Assembly (NCBI GenBank): GCA_030063045.1
Contig: JAQSEB010000016.1
Span: 2,046,001 to 2,110,000, forward strand
Reading direction: 5' to 3'
Origin: Pratylenchus scribneri
Taxonomy: Eukaryota > Nematoda > Chromadorea > Rhabditida > Pratylenchidae
Length of the DNA: 64,000 bases
Below, piece by piece: positions 12,701-24,700 of the stretch. A model generated the notes under the pieces. It saw only the letters and a program-made list of their open reading frames with translations. It did no database searches and was not told the DNA's origin. The position numbers and the translations under genes are program-made. Each line of letters starts with the position of its first letter. The first letter of the stretch is position 1.

Positions 12701-15700
12701 GGCAAAGAAGAAAGCTGAAGATGAGAAGAAAAAGGCTGACGAATTAGCAGCAAAGAAGAAGATGGATGATGAGAAGAAGAAGGCTGACGAATTGGCAGCA
12801 AAGAAGAAGATGGAAGATGAGAAGAAGAAGGCAGAAGATGATATGAAAAAGGTGAGTAAAAATAGCTTAAAAAGTATTATTATTACATTAAGAAAGGGAA
12901 AAAAGATCGAACATTATAGTAACAAAAATATATTAGAAACAATCAATAACATTTATTTAATTATAGGCGGATGAATTAGCCAAGAAGAAAGCTGAGGAAG
13001 AGAATAAGAAGGCAGAAGAATTAGCTAAGAAGAAGGCTGATGATGATAAGAAGAAGGCTGAGGATGATAAGAAGAAGGCCGAGGAATTGGCCAAAAAGAA
13101 ACAAGCTGAACAACAGAAAGTGCCACCAGCCGAAGTTCAAGCAGTACTTCCGGAACAAAAAATAGCCGAACCAACTCAAATGAAACCAGAACCGGCTCCA
13201 AAGACAGATGATGCTCAATTGGCGAAGAAGAAGAAACGAACTGTCTCAGACATCAAAGAAGATAAAGCCAAGGCTGAAGCTCAAACAATTCCTGAACAGA
13301 AAGTTGAAGAATCTGCTCAGATGAAACCAGAACCTGCACCAAAACCATCCGATGTTGAGATGGCAAAGAAGAAAGCTGAAGATGAGAAGAAAAAGGCTGA
13401 CGAATTAGCAGCAATGAAGAAGATGGATGATGAGAAGAAAAAGGCTGACGAATTAGCAGCAAAGAAGAAGATGGATGATGAGAAAAAGAAGGCGGAAGAT
13501 GATAAGAAAAAGGTGAGTAAAAATAGCTTAAACAGTATTATTACATTAAGAAAGGGAAAAGACCGAACATTATAGTAACAAAAATATATTAGAAGCAATC
13601 AATAACATTTATTTAATTATAGGCGGATGAATTAGCCAAGAAGAAAGCTGAGGAAGAGAAGAAGAAGGCAGAAGAATTAGCTAAGAAGAAGGCTGATGAT
13701 GATAAGAAGAAGGCTGAGGATGATAAGAAGAAGGCCGAGGAATTGGCCAAAAAGAAACAAGCTGAACAACAGAAAGTGCCACCAGCTGAAGTTCAAGCAG
13801 TACTTCCGGAACAAAAAATATCCGAACAAACTCAAATGAAACCAGAACCGGCTCCAAAGACAGATGATGCTCAATTGGCGAAGAAGAAGAAACGAACTGT
13901 CTCAGACATCAAAGAAGATAAAGCCAAGGCTGAAGCTCAAACAATTCCTGAACAGAAAGTTGAAGAATCTGCTCAGATGAAACCAGAACCTGCACCAAAA
14001 CCATCCGATGTTGAGATGGCAAATAAGAAAGCTGAAGATGAGAAGAAAAAGGCTGACGAATTAGCAGCAAAGAAGAAGATGGATGATGAGAAGAAGAAGG
14101 CTGACGAGTTGGCAGCAAAGAACAAGATGGAAGATGAGAAGAAGAAGGCGGAAGATGATAAGAAAAAGGTGAGTAAAAATAGCTTAAAAAGTATTATTAT
14201 TACATTAAGAAAGGGAAAAAAGATCGAACATTATAGTAACAAAAATATATTAGAAACAATCAATAACATTTATTTAATTATAGGCGGATGAATTAGCCAA
14301 GAAGAAAGCTGAGGAAGAGAATAAGAAGGCAGAAGAATTAGCTAAGAAGAAGGCTGATGATGATAAGAAGAAGGCTGAGGATGATAAGAAGAAGGCCGAG
14401 GAATTGGCCAAAAAGAAACAAGCTGAACAACAGAAAGTGCCACCAGTCGAAGTTCAAGCAGTACTTCCGGAACAAAAAATATCCGAACCAACTCAAATGA
14501 AACCAGAACCGGCTCCAAAGACAGATGATGCTCAATTGGCGAAGAAGAAGAAACGAACTGTCTCAGACATCAAAGAAGATAAAGCCAAGGCTGAAGCTCA
14601 AACAATTCCTGAACAGAAAGTTGAAGAATCTGCTCAGATGAAACCAGAACCTGCACTAAAACCATCCGATGTTGAGATGGCAAAGAAAAAAGCAGAAGAT
14701 GAGAAGAAAAAGGCTGACGAATTAGCAACAAAGAAGAAGATGGATGATGAGAAGAAAAAGGCTGACGAATTAGCAGCAAAGAAGAAGATGGATGATGAGA
14801 AAAAGAAGGCGGAAGATGATAAGAAAAAGGTGAGTAAAAATAGCTTAAAAAGTATTATTACATTAAGAAAGGGAAAAAGACCGAACATTATAGTAACAAA
14901 AATATATTAGAAGCAATCAATAACATTTATTTAATTATAGGCGGATGAATCAGCTAAGAAGAAAGCTGAGGAAGAGAATAAGAAGGCAGAAGAATTAGCT
15001 AAGAAGAAGGCTGATGATGATAAGAAGAAGGCTGAGGATGATAAGAAGAAGGCCGAGGAATTGGCCAAAAAGAAACAAGCTGAACAACAGAAAGTGCCAC
15101 CAGTCGAAGTTCAAGCAGTACTTCCGGAACAAAAAATATCCGAACCAACTCAAATGAAACCAGAACCGGCTCCAAAGACAGATGATGCTCAATTGGCGAA
15201 GAAGAAGAAACGAACTGTCTCAGACATCAAAGAAGATAAAGCCAAGGCTGAAGCTCAAACAATTCCTGAACAGAAAGTTGAAGAATCTGCTCAGATGAAA
15301 CCAGAACCTGCACTAAAACCATCCGATGTTGAGATGGCAAAGAAAAAAGCAGAAGATGAGAAGAAAAAGGCTGACGAATTAGCAACAAAGAAGAAGATGG
15401 ATGATGAGAAGAAAAAGGCTGACGAATTAGCAGCAAAGAAGAAGATGGATGATGAGAAAAAGAAGGCGGAAGATGATAAGAAAAAGGTGAGTAAAAATAG
15501 CTTAAAAAGTATTATTACATTAAGAAAGGGAAAAAGACCGAACATTATAGTAACAAAAATATATTAGAAGCAATCAATAACATTTATTTAATTATAGGCG
15601 GATGAATCAGCTAAGAAGAAAGCTGAGGAAGAAAAGAAGAAGGCAGAAGAATTAGCTAAGAAGAAGGCTGATGATGAAAAGAAGAAGGCTGAGGATGATA

Positions 15701-18700
15701 AGAAGAAGGCCGAGGAATTGGCCAAAAAGAAACAAGCAGAACAACAGAAAGTGCCACCAGCCGAAGTTCAAGCAGTACTTCCGGAACAAAAAATAGCCGA
15801 ACCAACTCAAATGAAACCAGAACTGGCTCCAAAGACAGATGATGCTCAATTGGCGAAGAAGAAGAAACGAACTGTCTCAGACATCAAAGAAGATAAAGCC
15901 AAGGCTGAAGCTCAAACAATTCCTGAACAGAAAGTTGAAGAATCTGCTCAGATGAAACCAGAACCTGCACTAAAACCATCCGATGTTGAGATGGCAAAGA
16001 AAAAAGCAGAAGATGAGAAGAAAAAGGCTGACGAATTAGCAACAAAGAAGAAGATGGATGATGAGAAGAAAAAGGCTGACGAATTAGCAGCAAAGAAGAA
16101 GATGGATGATGAGAAAAAGAAGGCGGAAGATGATAAGAAAAAGGTGAGTAAAAATAGCTTAAAAAGTATTATTACATTAAGAAAGGGAAAAAGACCGAAC
16201 ATTATAGTAACAAATATATATTAGAAGCAATCAATAACATTTATTTAATTATAGGCGGATGAATCAGCTAAGAAGAAAGCTGAGGAAGAAAAGAAGAAGG
16301 CAGAAGAATTAGCTAAGAAGAAGGCTGATGATGAAAAGAAGAAGGCTGAGGATGATAAGAAGAAGGCCGAGGAATTGGCCAAAAAGAAACAAGCAGAACA
16401 ACAGAAAGTGCCACCAGCCGAAGTTCAAGCAGTACTTCCGGAACAAAAAATAGCCGAACCAACTCAAATGAAACCAGAACCGGCTCCAAAGACAGATGAT
16501 GCTCAATTGGCGAAGAAGAAGAAACGAACTGTCTCAGACATCAAAGAAGATAAAGCCAAGGCTGAAGCTCAAACAATTCCTGAACAGAAAGTTGAAGAAT
16601 CTGCTCAGATGAAACCAGAACCTGCACCAAAACCATCCGATGTTGAGATGGCAAAGAAGAAAGCTGAAGATGAGAAGAAAAAGGCTGACGAATTAGCAGC
16701 AAAAAAGAAGATGGATGATGAGAAGAAAAAGGCTGACGAATTAGCAGCAAAGAAGAAGATGGATGATGAGAAAAAGAAGGCGGAAGATGATAAGAAAAAG
16801 GTGAGTAAAAATAGCTTAAACAGTATTATTATTACAATAAGAAAAGGAAAAAAGATCGAACATTATAGTAACAAAAATATATTAGAAACAATCAATAACA
16901 TTTATTTAATTATAGGCGGATGAATTAGCCAAGTAACAAAAATATATTAGAAACAATCAATAACATTTATTTAATTATAGGCGGATGAATTAGCCAAGAA
17001 GAAAGCTGAGGAAGAGAATAAGAAGGCAGAAGAATTAGCTAAGAAGAAGGCTGATGATGATAAGAAGAAGGCTGAGGATGATAAGAAGAAGGCCGAGGAA
17101 TTGGCCAAAAAGAAACAAGCTGAACAACAGAAAGTGCCACCAGCCGAAGTTCAAGCAGTACTTCCGGAACAAAAAATAGCCGAACCAACTCAAATGAAAC
17201 CAGAACCGGCTCCAAAGACAGATGATGCTCAATTGGCGAAGAAGAAGAAACGAACTGTCTCAGACATCAAAGAAGATAAAGCCAAGGCTGAAGCTCAAAC
17301 AATTCCTGAACAGAAAGTTGAAGAATCTGCTCAGATGAAACCAGAACCTGCACCAAAACCATCCGATGTTGAGATGGCAAAGAAGAAAGCTGAAGATGAG
17401 AAGAAAAAGGCTGACGAATTAGCAGCAATGAAGAAGATGGATGATGAGAAGAAAAAGGCTGACGAATTAGCAGCAAAGAAGAAGATGGATGATGAGAAAA
17501 AGAAGGCGGAAGATGATAAGAAAAAGGTGAGTAAAAATAGCTTAAACAGTATTATTATTACAATAAGAAAGGGAAAAAAGATCGAACATTATAGTAACAA
17601 AAATATATAAGAAGCAATCAATAACATTTATTTAATTATAGGCGGATGAATTAGCCAAGAAGAAAGCTGAGGAAGAGAAGAAGAAGGCAGAAGAATTAGC
17701 TAAGAAGAAGGCTGATGATGATAAGAAGAAGGCTGAGGATGATAAGAAGAAGGCCGAGGAATTGGCCAAAAAGAAACAAGCTGAACAACAGAAAGTGCCA
17801 CCAGCCGAAGTTCAAGCAGTACTTCCGGAACAAAAAATAGCCGAACCAACTCAAATGAAACCAGAACCGGCTCCAAAGACAGATGATGCTCAATTGGCGA
17901 AGAAGAAGAAACGAACTGTCTCAGACATCAAAGAAGATAAAGCCAAGGCTGAAGCTCAAACAATTCCTGAACAGAAAGTTGAAGAATCTGCTCAGATGAA
18001 ACCAGAACCTGCACTAAAACCATCCGATGTTGAGATGGCAAAGAAAAAAGCAGAAGATGAGAAGAAAAAGGCTGACGAATTAGCAGCAAAGAAGAAGATG
18101 GATGATGAGAAGAAAAAGGCTGACGAATTAGCAGCAAAGAAGAAGATGGATGGTGAGAAAAAGAAGGCGGAAGATGATAAGAAAAAGGTGAGTAAAAATA
18201 GCTTAAACAGTATTATTATTACAATAAGAAAAGGAAAAAAGATCGAACATTATAGTAACAAAAATATATTAGAAACAATCAATAAAATTTATTTAATTAT
18301 AGGCGGATGAATTAGCCAAGAAGAAAGCTGAGGAAGAGAAGAAGAAGGCAGAAGAATTAGCTAAGAAGAAGGCTGATGATGATAAGAAGAAGGCTGAGGA
18401 TGATAAGAAGAAGGCCGAGGAATTGGCCAAAAAGAAACAAGCTGAACAACAGAAAGTGCCACCAGCCGAAGTTCAAGCAGTACTTCCGGAACAAAAAATA
18501 GCCGAACCAACTCAAATGAAACCAGAACCGGCTCCAAAGACAGATGATGCTCAATTGGCGAAGAAGAAGAAACGAACTGTCTCAGACATCAAAGAAGATA
18601 AAGCCAAGGCTGAAGCTCAAACAATTCCTGAACAGAAAGTTGAAGAATCTGCTCAGATGAAACCAGAACCTGCACCAAAACCATCCGATGTTGAGATGGC

Positions 18701-21700
18701 AAAGAAGAAAGCTGAAGATGAGAAGAAAAAGGCTGACGAATTAGCAGCAAAAAAGAAGATGGATGATGAGAAGAAGAAGGCTGACGAATTAGCAGCAAAG
18801 AAGAAGATGGATGATGAGAAAAAGAAGGCGGAAGATGATAAGAAAAAGGTGAGTAAAAATAGCTTAAACAGTATTATTATTACAATAAGAAAGGGAAAAA
18901 AGATCGAACATTATAGTAACAAAAATATATAAGAAGCAATCAATAACATTTATTTAATTATAGGCGGATGAATTAGCCAAGAAGAAAGCTGAGGAAGAGA
19001 AGAAGAAGGCAGAAGAATTAGCTAAGAAGAAGGCTGATGATGATAAGAAGAAGGCTGAGGATGATAAGAAGAAGGCCGAGGAATTGGCCAAAAAGAAACA
19101 AGCTGAACAACAGAAAGTGCCACCAGCCGAAGTTCAAGCAGTACTTCCGGAACAAAAAATAGCCGAACCAACTCAAATGAAACCAGAACCGGCTCCAAAG
19201 ACAGATGATGCTCAATTGGCGAAGAAGAAGAAACGAACTGTCTCAGACATCAAAGAAGATAAAGCCAAGGCTGAAGCTCAAACAATTCCTGAACAGAAAG
19301 TTGAAGAATCTGCTCAGATGAAACCAGAACCTGCACCAAAACCATCCGATGTTGAGATGGCAAAGAAGAAAGCTGAAGATGAGAAGAAAAAGGCTGACGA
19401 ATTAGCAGCAAAGAAGAAGATGGATGATGAGAAGAAAAAGGCTGACGAATTAGCAGCAAAGAAGAAGATGGATGATGAGAAAAAGAAGGCGGAAGATGAT
19501 AAGAAAAAGGTGAGTAAAAATAGCTTAAACAGTATTATTATTACAATAAGAAAAGGAAAAAAGATCGAACATTATAGTAACAAAAATATATTAGAAACAA
19601 TCAATAACATTTATTTAATTATAGGCGGATGAATTAGCCAAGAAGAAAGCTGAGGAAGAGAAGAAGAAGGCAGAAGAATTAGCTAAGAAGAAGGCTGATG
19701 ATGATAAGAAGAAGGCTGAGGATGATAAGAAGAAGGCCGAGGAATTGGCCAAAAAGAAACAAGCTGAACAACAGAAAGTGCCACCAGCCGAAGTTCAAGC
19801 AGTACTTCCGGAACAAAAAATAGCCGAACCAACTCAAATGAAACCAGAACCGGCTCCAAAGACAGATGATGCTCAATTGGCGAAGAAGAAGAAACGAACT
19901 GTCTCAGACATCAAAGAAGATAAAGCCAAGGCTGAAGCTCAAACAATTCCTGAACAGAAAGTTGAAGAATCTGCTCAGATGAAACCAGAACCTGCACCAA
20001 AACCATCCGATGTTGAGATGGCAAAGAAGAAAGCTGAAGATGAGAAGAAAAAGGCTGACGAATTAGCAGCAAAGAAGAAGATGGATGATGAGAAGAAGAA
20101 GGCCGACGAGTTGGCAGCAAAGAAGAAGATGGAAGATGAGAAGAAGAAGGCGGAAGATGATAAGAAAAAGGTGAGTAAAAATAGCTTAAAAAGTATTATT
20201 ACATTAAGAAAGGGAAAAAGACCGAACATTATAGTAACAAAAATATATTAGAAACAATCAATAACATTTATTTAATTATAGGCGGATGAATTAGCCAAGA
20301 AGAAAGCTGAGGATGAGAAGAAGAAGGCAGAAGAATTAGCTAAGAAGAAGACTGATGATGATAAGAAGAAGGCTGAGGATGATAAGAAGAAGGCCGAGGA
20401 ATTGGCCAAAAAGAAACAAGCTGAACAACAGAAAGTGCCACCAGCCGAAGTTCAAGCAGTACTTCCGGAACAAAAAATAGCCGAACCAACTCAAATGAAA
20501 CCAGAACCGGCTCCAAAGACATATGATGCTCAATTGGCGAAGAAAAAGAAACGAACTGTTTCAGACATCAAAGAAGATAAAGCCAAGGCTGAAGCTCAAC
20601 CAACAGAAGTACAAACCTTACTCCCAGATCAAAAAATTCAACAAAAACAAAATAAAACGTCCGATTTAATTACGGATGAAAAACAAAAACCAATAGCTTT
20701 ACAAAAGAAAAAGATTGTCGAAGAACAAGAAAAAGTCAAAAAACTGGCTGATGAAAAGAAGCGAAAGGAAGAGGAAGAAATGAAGAAACGAGCTGACGAA
20801 GCAAAGAAAAGACGAGATGAATCTTTGGCCAAAAAGAAAGCGTTGGAAGGTGAAAAGAAAAAAGCAACTGGAGACAAAGGAGAACCGGAGAAAAAATCTC
20901 TTCAAGAAAAAGACATTGAGGAGGAAGAGCGGAGAAGAAAAGAACGAGATGATGTTTTGAAGAAGAGAAGAGAGGCCGACGATAAAGCCAAAGCAGAGGC
21001 AGATGAAGCCAAAAAGGTTAGTTTCTTTACTATGATTTGTAAATTATTTATTTAGTCGAAAAATTTCAAAAAATTAATAATTTGAAAAGGTCAAATTTTG
21101 AAAGGAATATTTAAACTTTATATATAGCAGTACTACATAATAAAATTTCCAAAAAATATAGACTATATATTTTTAAATTAAATTTTTAAAAGTAATATAT
21201 GTAAATATATATTATGTAGGTTAAGATAAGATACCTACCTTAACCTTATTGTGTTTAAGATTAATGTAATACATTTTATTTATTAAAAATTGCACATTAT
21301 AATTATAAGTATAACAATATTCATATTAGTTAATTAATAGATAGCGGAGTTACATTTTTTTAAAATATTTTTTCTAAGCATTTGCTAATGAAAACAGATC
21401 AAAAATAAAATTTTGTGAAGAAAATTTTTGATTTGAAACAATTTTTGTCAATTTTTAATATATTAAACTTTTTATTAATATTTTATCACTTTGTCAACAT
21501 TTTTAAAGATTTTGCATAATTTTAAAAGGTTTTTTTGAGGAAGAAATTTTTGGGAAAATTTTTTGAGGCAAAAAATTTTTTAGAAAAATTAAAGGACTTT
21601 TAGATAAAAGATAACCTCTATAAATAAGCCTTTTTGATGAAAAATTTTGGTAAAAAAATGATTTTTCTGAATATAAAAATTTTTTGGACTTATTTCCAAT

Positions 21701-24700
21701 ATTTTTTTTAAAATATTTCGCGATTTTAAAAAATGTAAATTCGCTCTCTATTAATTAAGAATTGTCAAATAAAAGCTTGAATTTACCTCGCAGTTTTTCA
21801 TTCGAACAGTGAAATTGAACACAATCAATCAGTTCCTGTGACGCCAAAAAATAATTTTGACTTTTGACTTTATATTTGGACGTTAATGAAAACCAATAAT
21901 GAATATTTACTATTATTATTACAGTGGTCGAAATTAGGAGAAAATCAATTTATTGAAATATTTGTAGATATTGATTGGGATGAGAATATGAATGAATATG
22001 GAAATTTATGAGGAAATTCAATATTATAAGAAAATAGGATAAAATGTCAAATGGGAATAAAAATGTTATTTTTAATATTTCAAATGATCCTATTTCGACC
22101 ACATTTGATTATCTTTTTTTTTCATTCAGCATATAAAAGAAAAAATCTTCATAGTAAATAGTAAAATTTATTATTTCAGACAATGGATGAAATGGTAAGA
22201 CGACGTGAAGAAGCCAAAAAGAAAAAAGAAGAGGACGAAAAACGATCAAAAGAAGAAGCTCTCTTGAAAGCAAAAGAATCGGACGAAGAAAAAGCTCGAA
22301 AAGCATTGGAAGCAAAGAAAGATGCCGATGCGGCATTGAAGAAAGCAATGGAAGAACAAGAGAAGGTGGACACAACCGTGAAAAAATTCAAATTGGATGA
22401 AGAAAAGCCGCCTCAAACCAAAAAGACATCAATTGATAAAAGCAAAGAAAAAATTGCCGAAGAACCGAACTCAAAATTAACAGTGAAAAAATCAGACGAT
22501 AAGAAAGTCGAGGAAACAGCAACGAAATCGCCAATTGAAGAAAAGCAAATAAAATTGGAATTACCAAAAACCAAAAAAGCTGGCGAAAAACCATCTCTTG
22601 AAGCAGAAAAAACAGAAAAATTAAAACAAGGAAAGAAAGGAATAAGGCCAGAAGATGAAAAGAAAGCGGAAGAAGATGAAGCCAAAGCAAAAATGGATGA
22701 ATTAGCCCGAAAGCGTAAAGAGAAGGCTTTAGCCAAAGAGGAAGAGGAACAGAAACGAAAGGAGGATGAAGCCGCACAACGCCGAAAATCGATTGAAGAT
22801 AAGCGATTAGCTGAACAAAAAGCCAAAGAAGAAGCTGATGCGGCGATGAAGAAGGCCAAGGATGGACAAGAGAAAGTGGATACCACAGTGAAGAAATTCC
22901 AATTAGATGAAGAGAAACCGCCAACTGCAAAGAAACCATCAATCGATAAAAGCAAAGGAGACGAACTAGGTAAGAAAATTCATTAAATTTCAATATCTTT
23001 TGCATAATTTGCTTAACAATATTATTATAAAAATAATTAAAAATATAATTTTAGAAGCAATCGTTGATGATGGCAAGAAGAAAAAGAAAAGAACGGTTTC
23101 GGATATTAAAGAAGATAAAGAAAAGGCTAGAAAGTTACCAACCGAAATCCAAATTCCTGACCAGAAAATTGAAGAAACTGCTCAGATGAAACCAGAACCT
23201 GCACCAAAACCATCCGATGTTGAGATGGCAAAGAAGATAGCTGAAGATGAGAAGAAAAAGGCTGACGAATTAGCAGCAAAGAAGAAGATGGAAGATGAGA
23301 AGAAGAAGGCAGAAGATGATAAGAAAAAGGCTGATGAATTAGCAGCAAAGAAGAAGATGGAAGATGAGAAGAAGAAGGCGGAAGATGAGAAGAAAAAGGC
23401 TGATGAATTAGCAGCAAAGAAGAAAATGGAAGATGAGAAGAAGAAGGCTGACGAATTAGCAGCAAAGAAGAAGATGGAAGATGAGAAGAAGAAGGCTGAC
23501 GAATTAGCAGCAAAGAAGAAGATGGAAGATGAGAAGAAGAAGGCAGAAGATGATAAGAAAAAGGCTGATGAATTAGCAGCAAAGGAGAAGATGGAAGATG
23601 AGAAGAAGAAGGCGGAAGATGAGAAGAAAAAGGCTGATGAATTAGCAGCAAAGAAGAAAATGGAAGATGAGAAGAAGAAGGCAGATGATGAGAAGAAAAA
23701 GGCTAATGAATTAGCAAAGAAGAAGGCCGAAGACGATAAAAAACGTGAAAAAGATAGATTATCCATGAAAGACGGCAAAACAAAAGAAGTTTCCCTCGAT
23801 TTTGATATGAACCCTGCAGCAAAATTGACGAATATTCCATTTAATTTGACATTGTTTGAAGGAGCATTTGACCGCGATGCCTTCTGCGAAATCAATTCAA
23901 ATATTCGTGAGAAGAAAATGAAAACCGACAAAATTGGAATTGGCGTCTCATTCAATAAGGATATGAAAATAAACGAAGTCGATTTGGAAGAGGAATTTAT
24001 GCATTTCAATGAGGAAGAATTCTCTGAAGCTAGAATAATTGAGCCGGATTTGGATGCAACCAAAGCTGATGTTGGGATATTACCTCCTATGGGAGAGGAA
24101 GGAGTGGAAACAAGAAGGTCGAAGAAGAAGACAGTACGAAGACGAAAACATGATTCATTGGATGTGATGAGACCCCAAGGAGGACAACAATTGGATATGG
24201 ATGTTCAACGGGACAAGAGTCCAATGGGTGAGTTTGATTTAATGATATAATGAATTGCTGCAAATTAATGGAATTAAAATATGGAAAATAGTAATGTTTA
24301 GTGCCAATCCATAATATGATTTGTTCAGAATCGGTAAAAATTATTTCTACAAATACATAAATTAGAAAAAAAATAATTTATGAAAATTTCTAATGTTTCA
24401 TTTAAATGTTATATGAAATATTAATTTGTCAAAGAAATCATTTTATATATATTTGTTTGAAGCCAAAAAGCCAAAAATATTATCAATTAAACTATACAAA
24501 ATTTCTTTAAATTTTTCCGAAATTTCCCAAAATTAATTTTTCAAAATCTCAAATTTTATAAATTTTTTAAAATTCCAGGCACTCAATATTTGAACGTGTT
24601 CATTGACATTGAGGCTGGCGAGGAATCTTCAAGCACGGAAGGAATCATTAAAATGGAAGAGATTGAATATGCAGAAAGTGAATCATCAGTTTTGTTACCC

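Larger units (their letters stand above)
887..21016 (+). repeat. Array A: 32 tandem exon+intron units, phase 0-0
   Basis: Each unit starts with exon codons ADELAKKKAEEE after acceptor TTAATTATAG and ends DKKK|GTGAGTAAAA. Exon length classes are 546 nt (182 residues, 21 units including one of 547), 498 nt (six), 405 nt (two), 285 nt (two) and a 735 nt terminal unit. Introns are 110, 111, 114 or 115 nt except one of 180 nt. Unit layout: charged helix of about 40 residues, PEVK-like linker KVPPAEVQAVLPEQKIAE, KKKKRTVSDIKEDKAKAE module, second linker QKVEESAQMKPEPAPKPSD, then one to three copies of a KKKMDDEKKKADELAA-type helix. Introns are about as conserved as exons, which points to recent amplification or gene conversion. 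Copy number in such a repeat may be affected by assembly. Confidence 0.9.

Noticed and set aside
887..20281. Array treated as a series of separate small genes, each starting at TTGGCCAAAAAG
   Set aside because: No ATG start or promoter-like sequence precedes these positions, the frame is open back to the acceptor at each unit, and the phases fit splicing into one transcript.
21200..22170. Transposon or RNA gene in the 1.16-kb intron
   Set aside because: Only AT-rich sequence and an 8-bp inverted repeat were seen; no terminal repeats, coding frame or tRNA-like structure.
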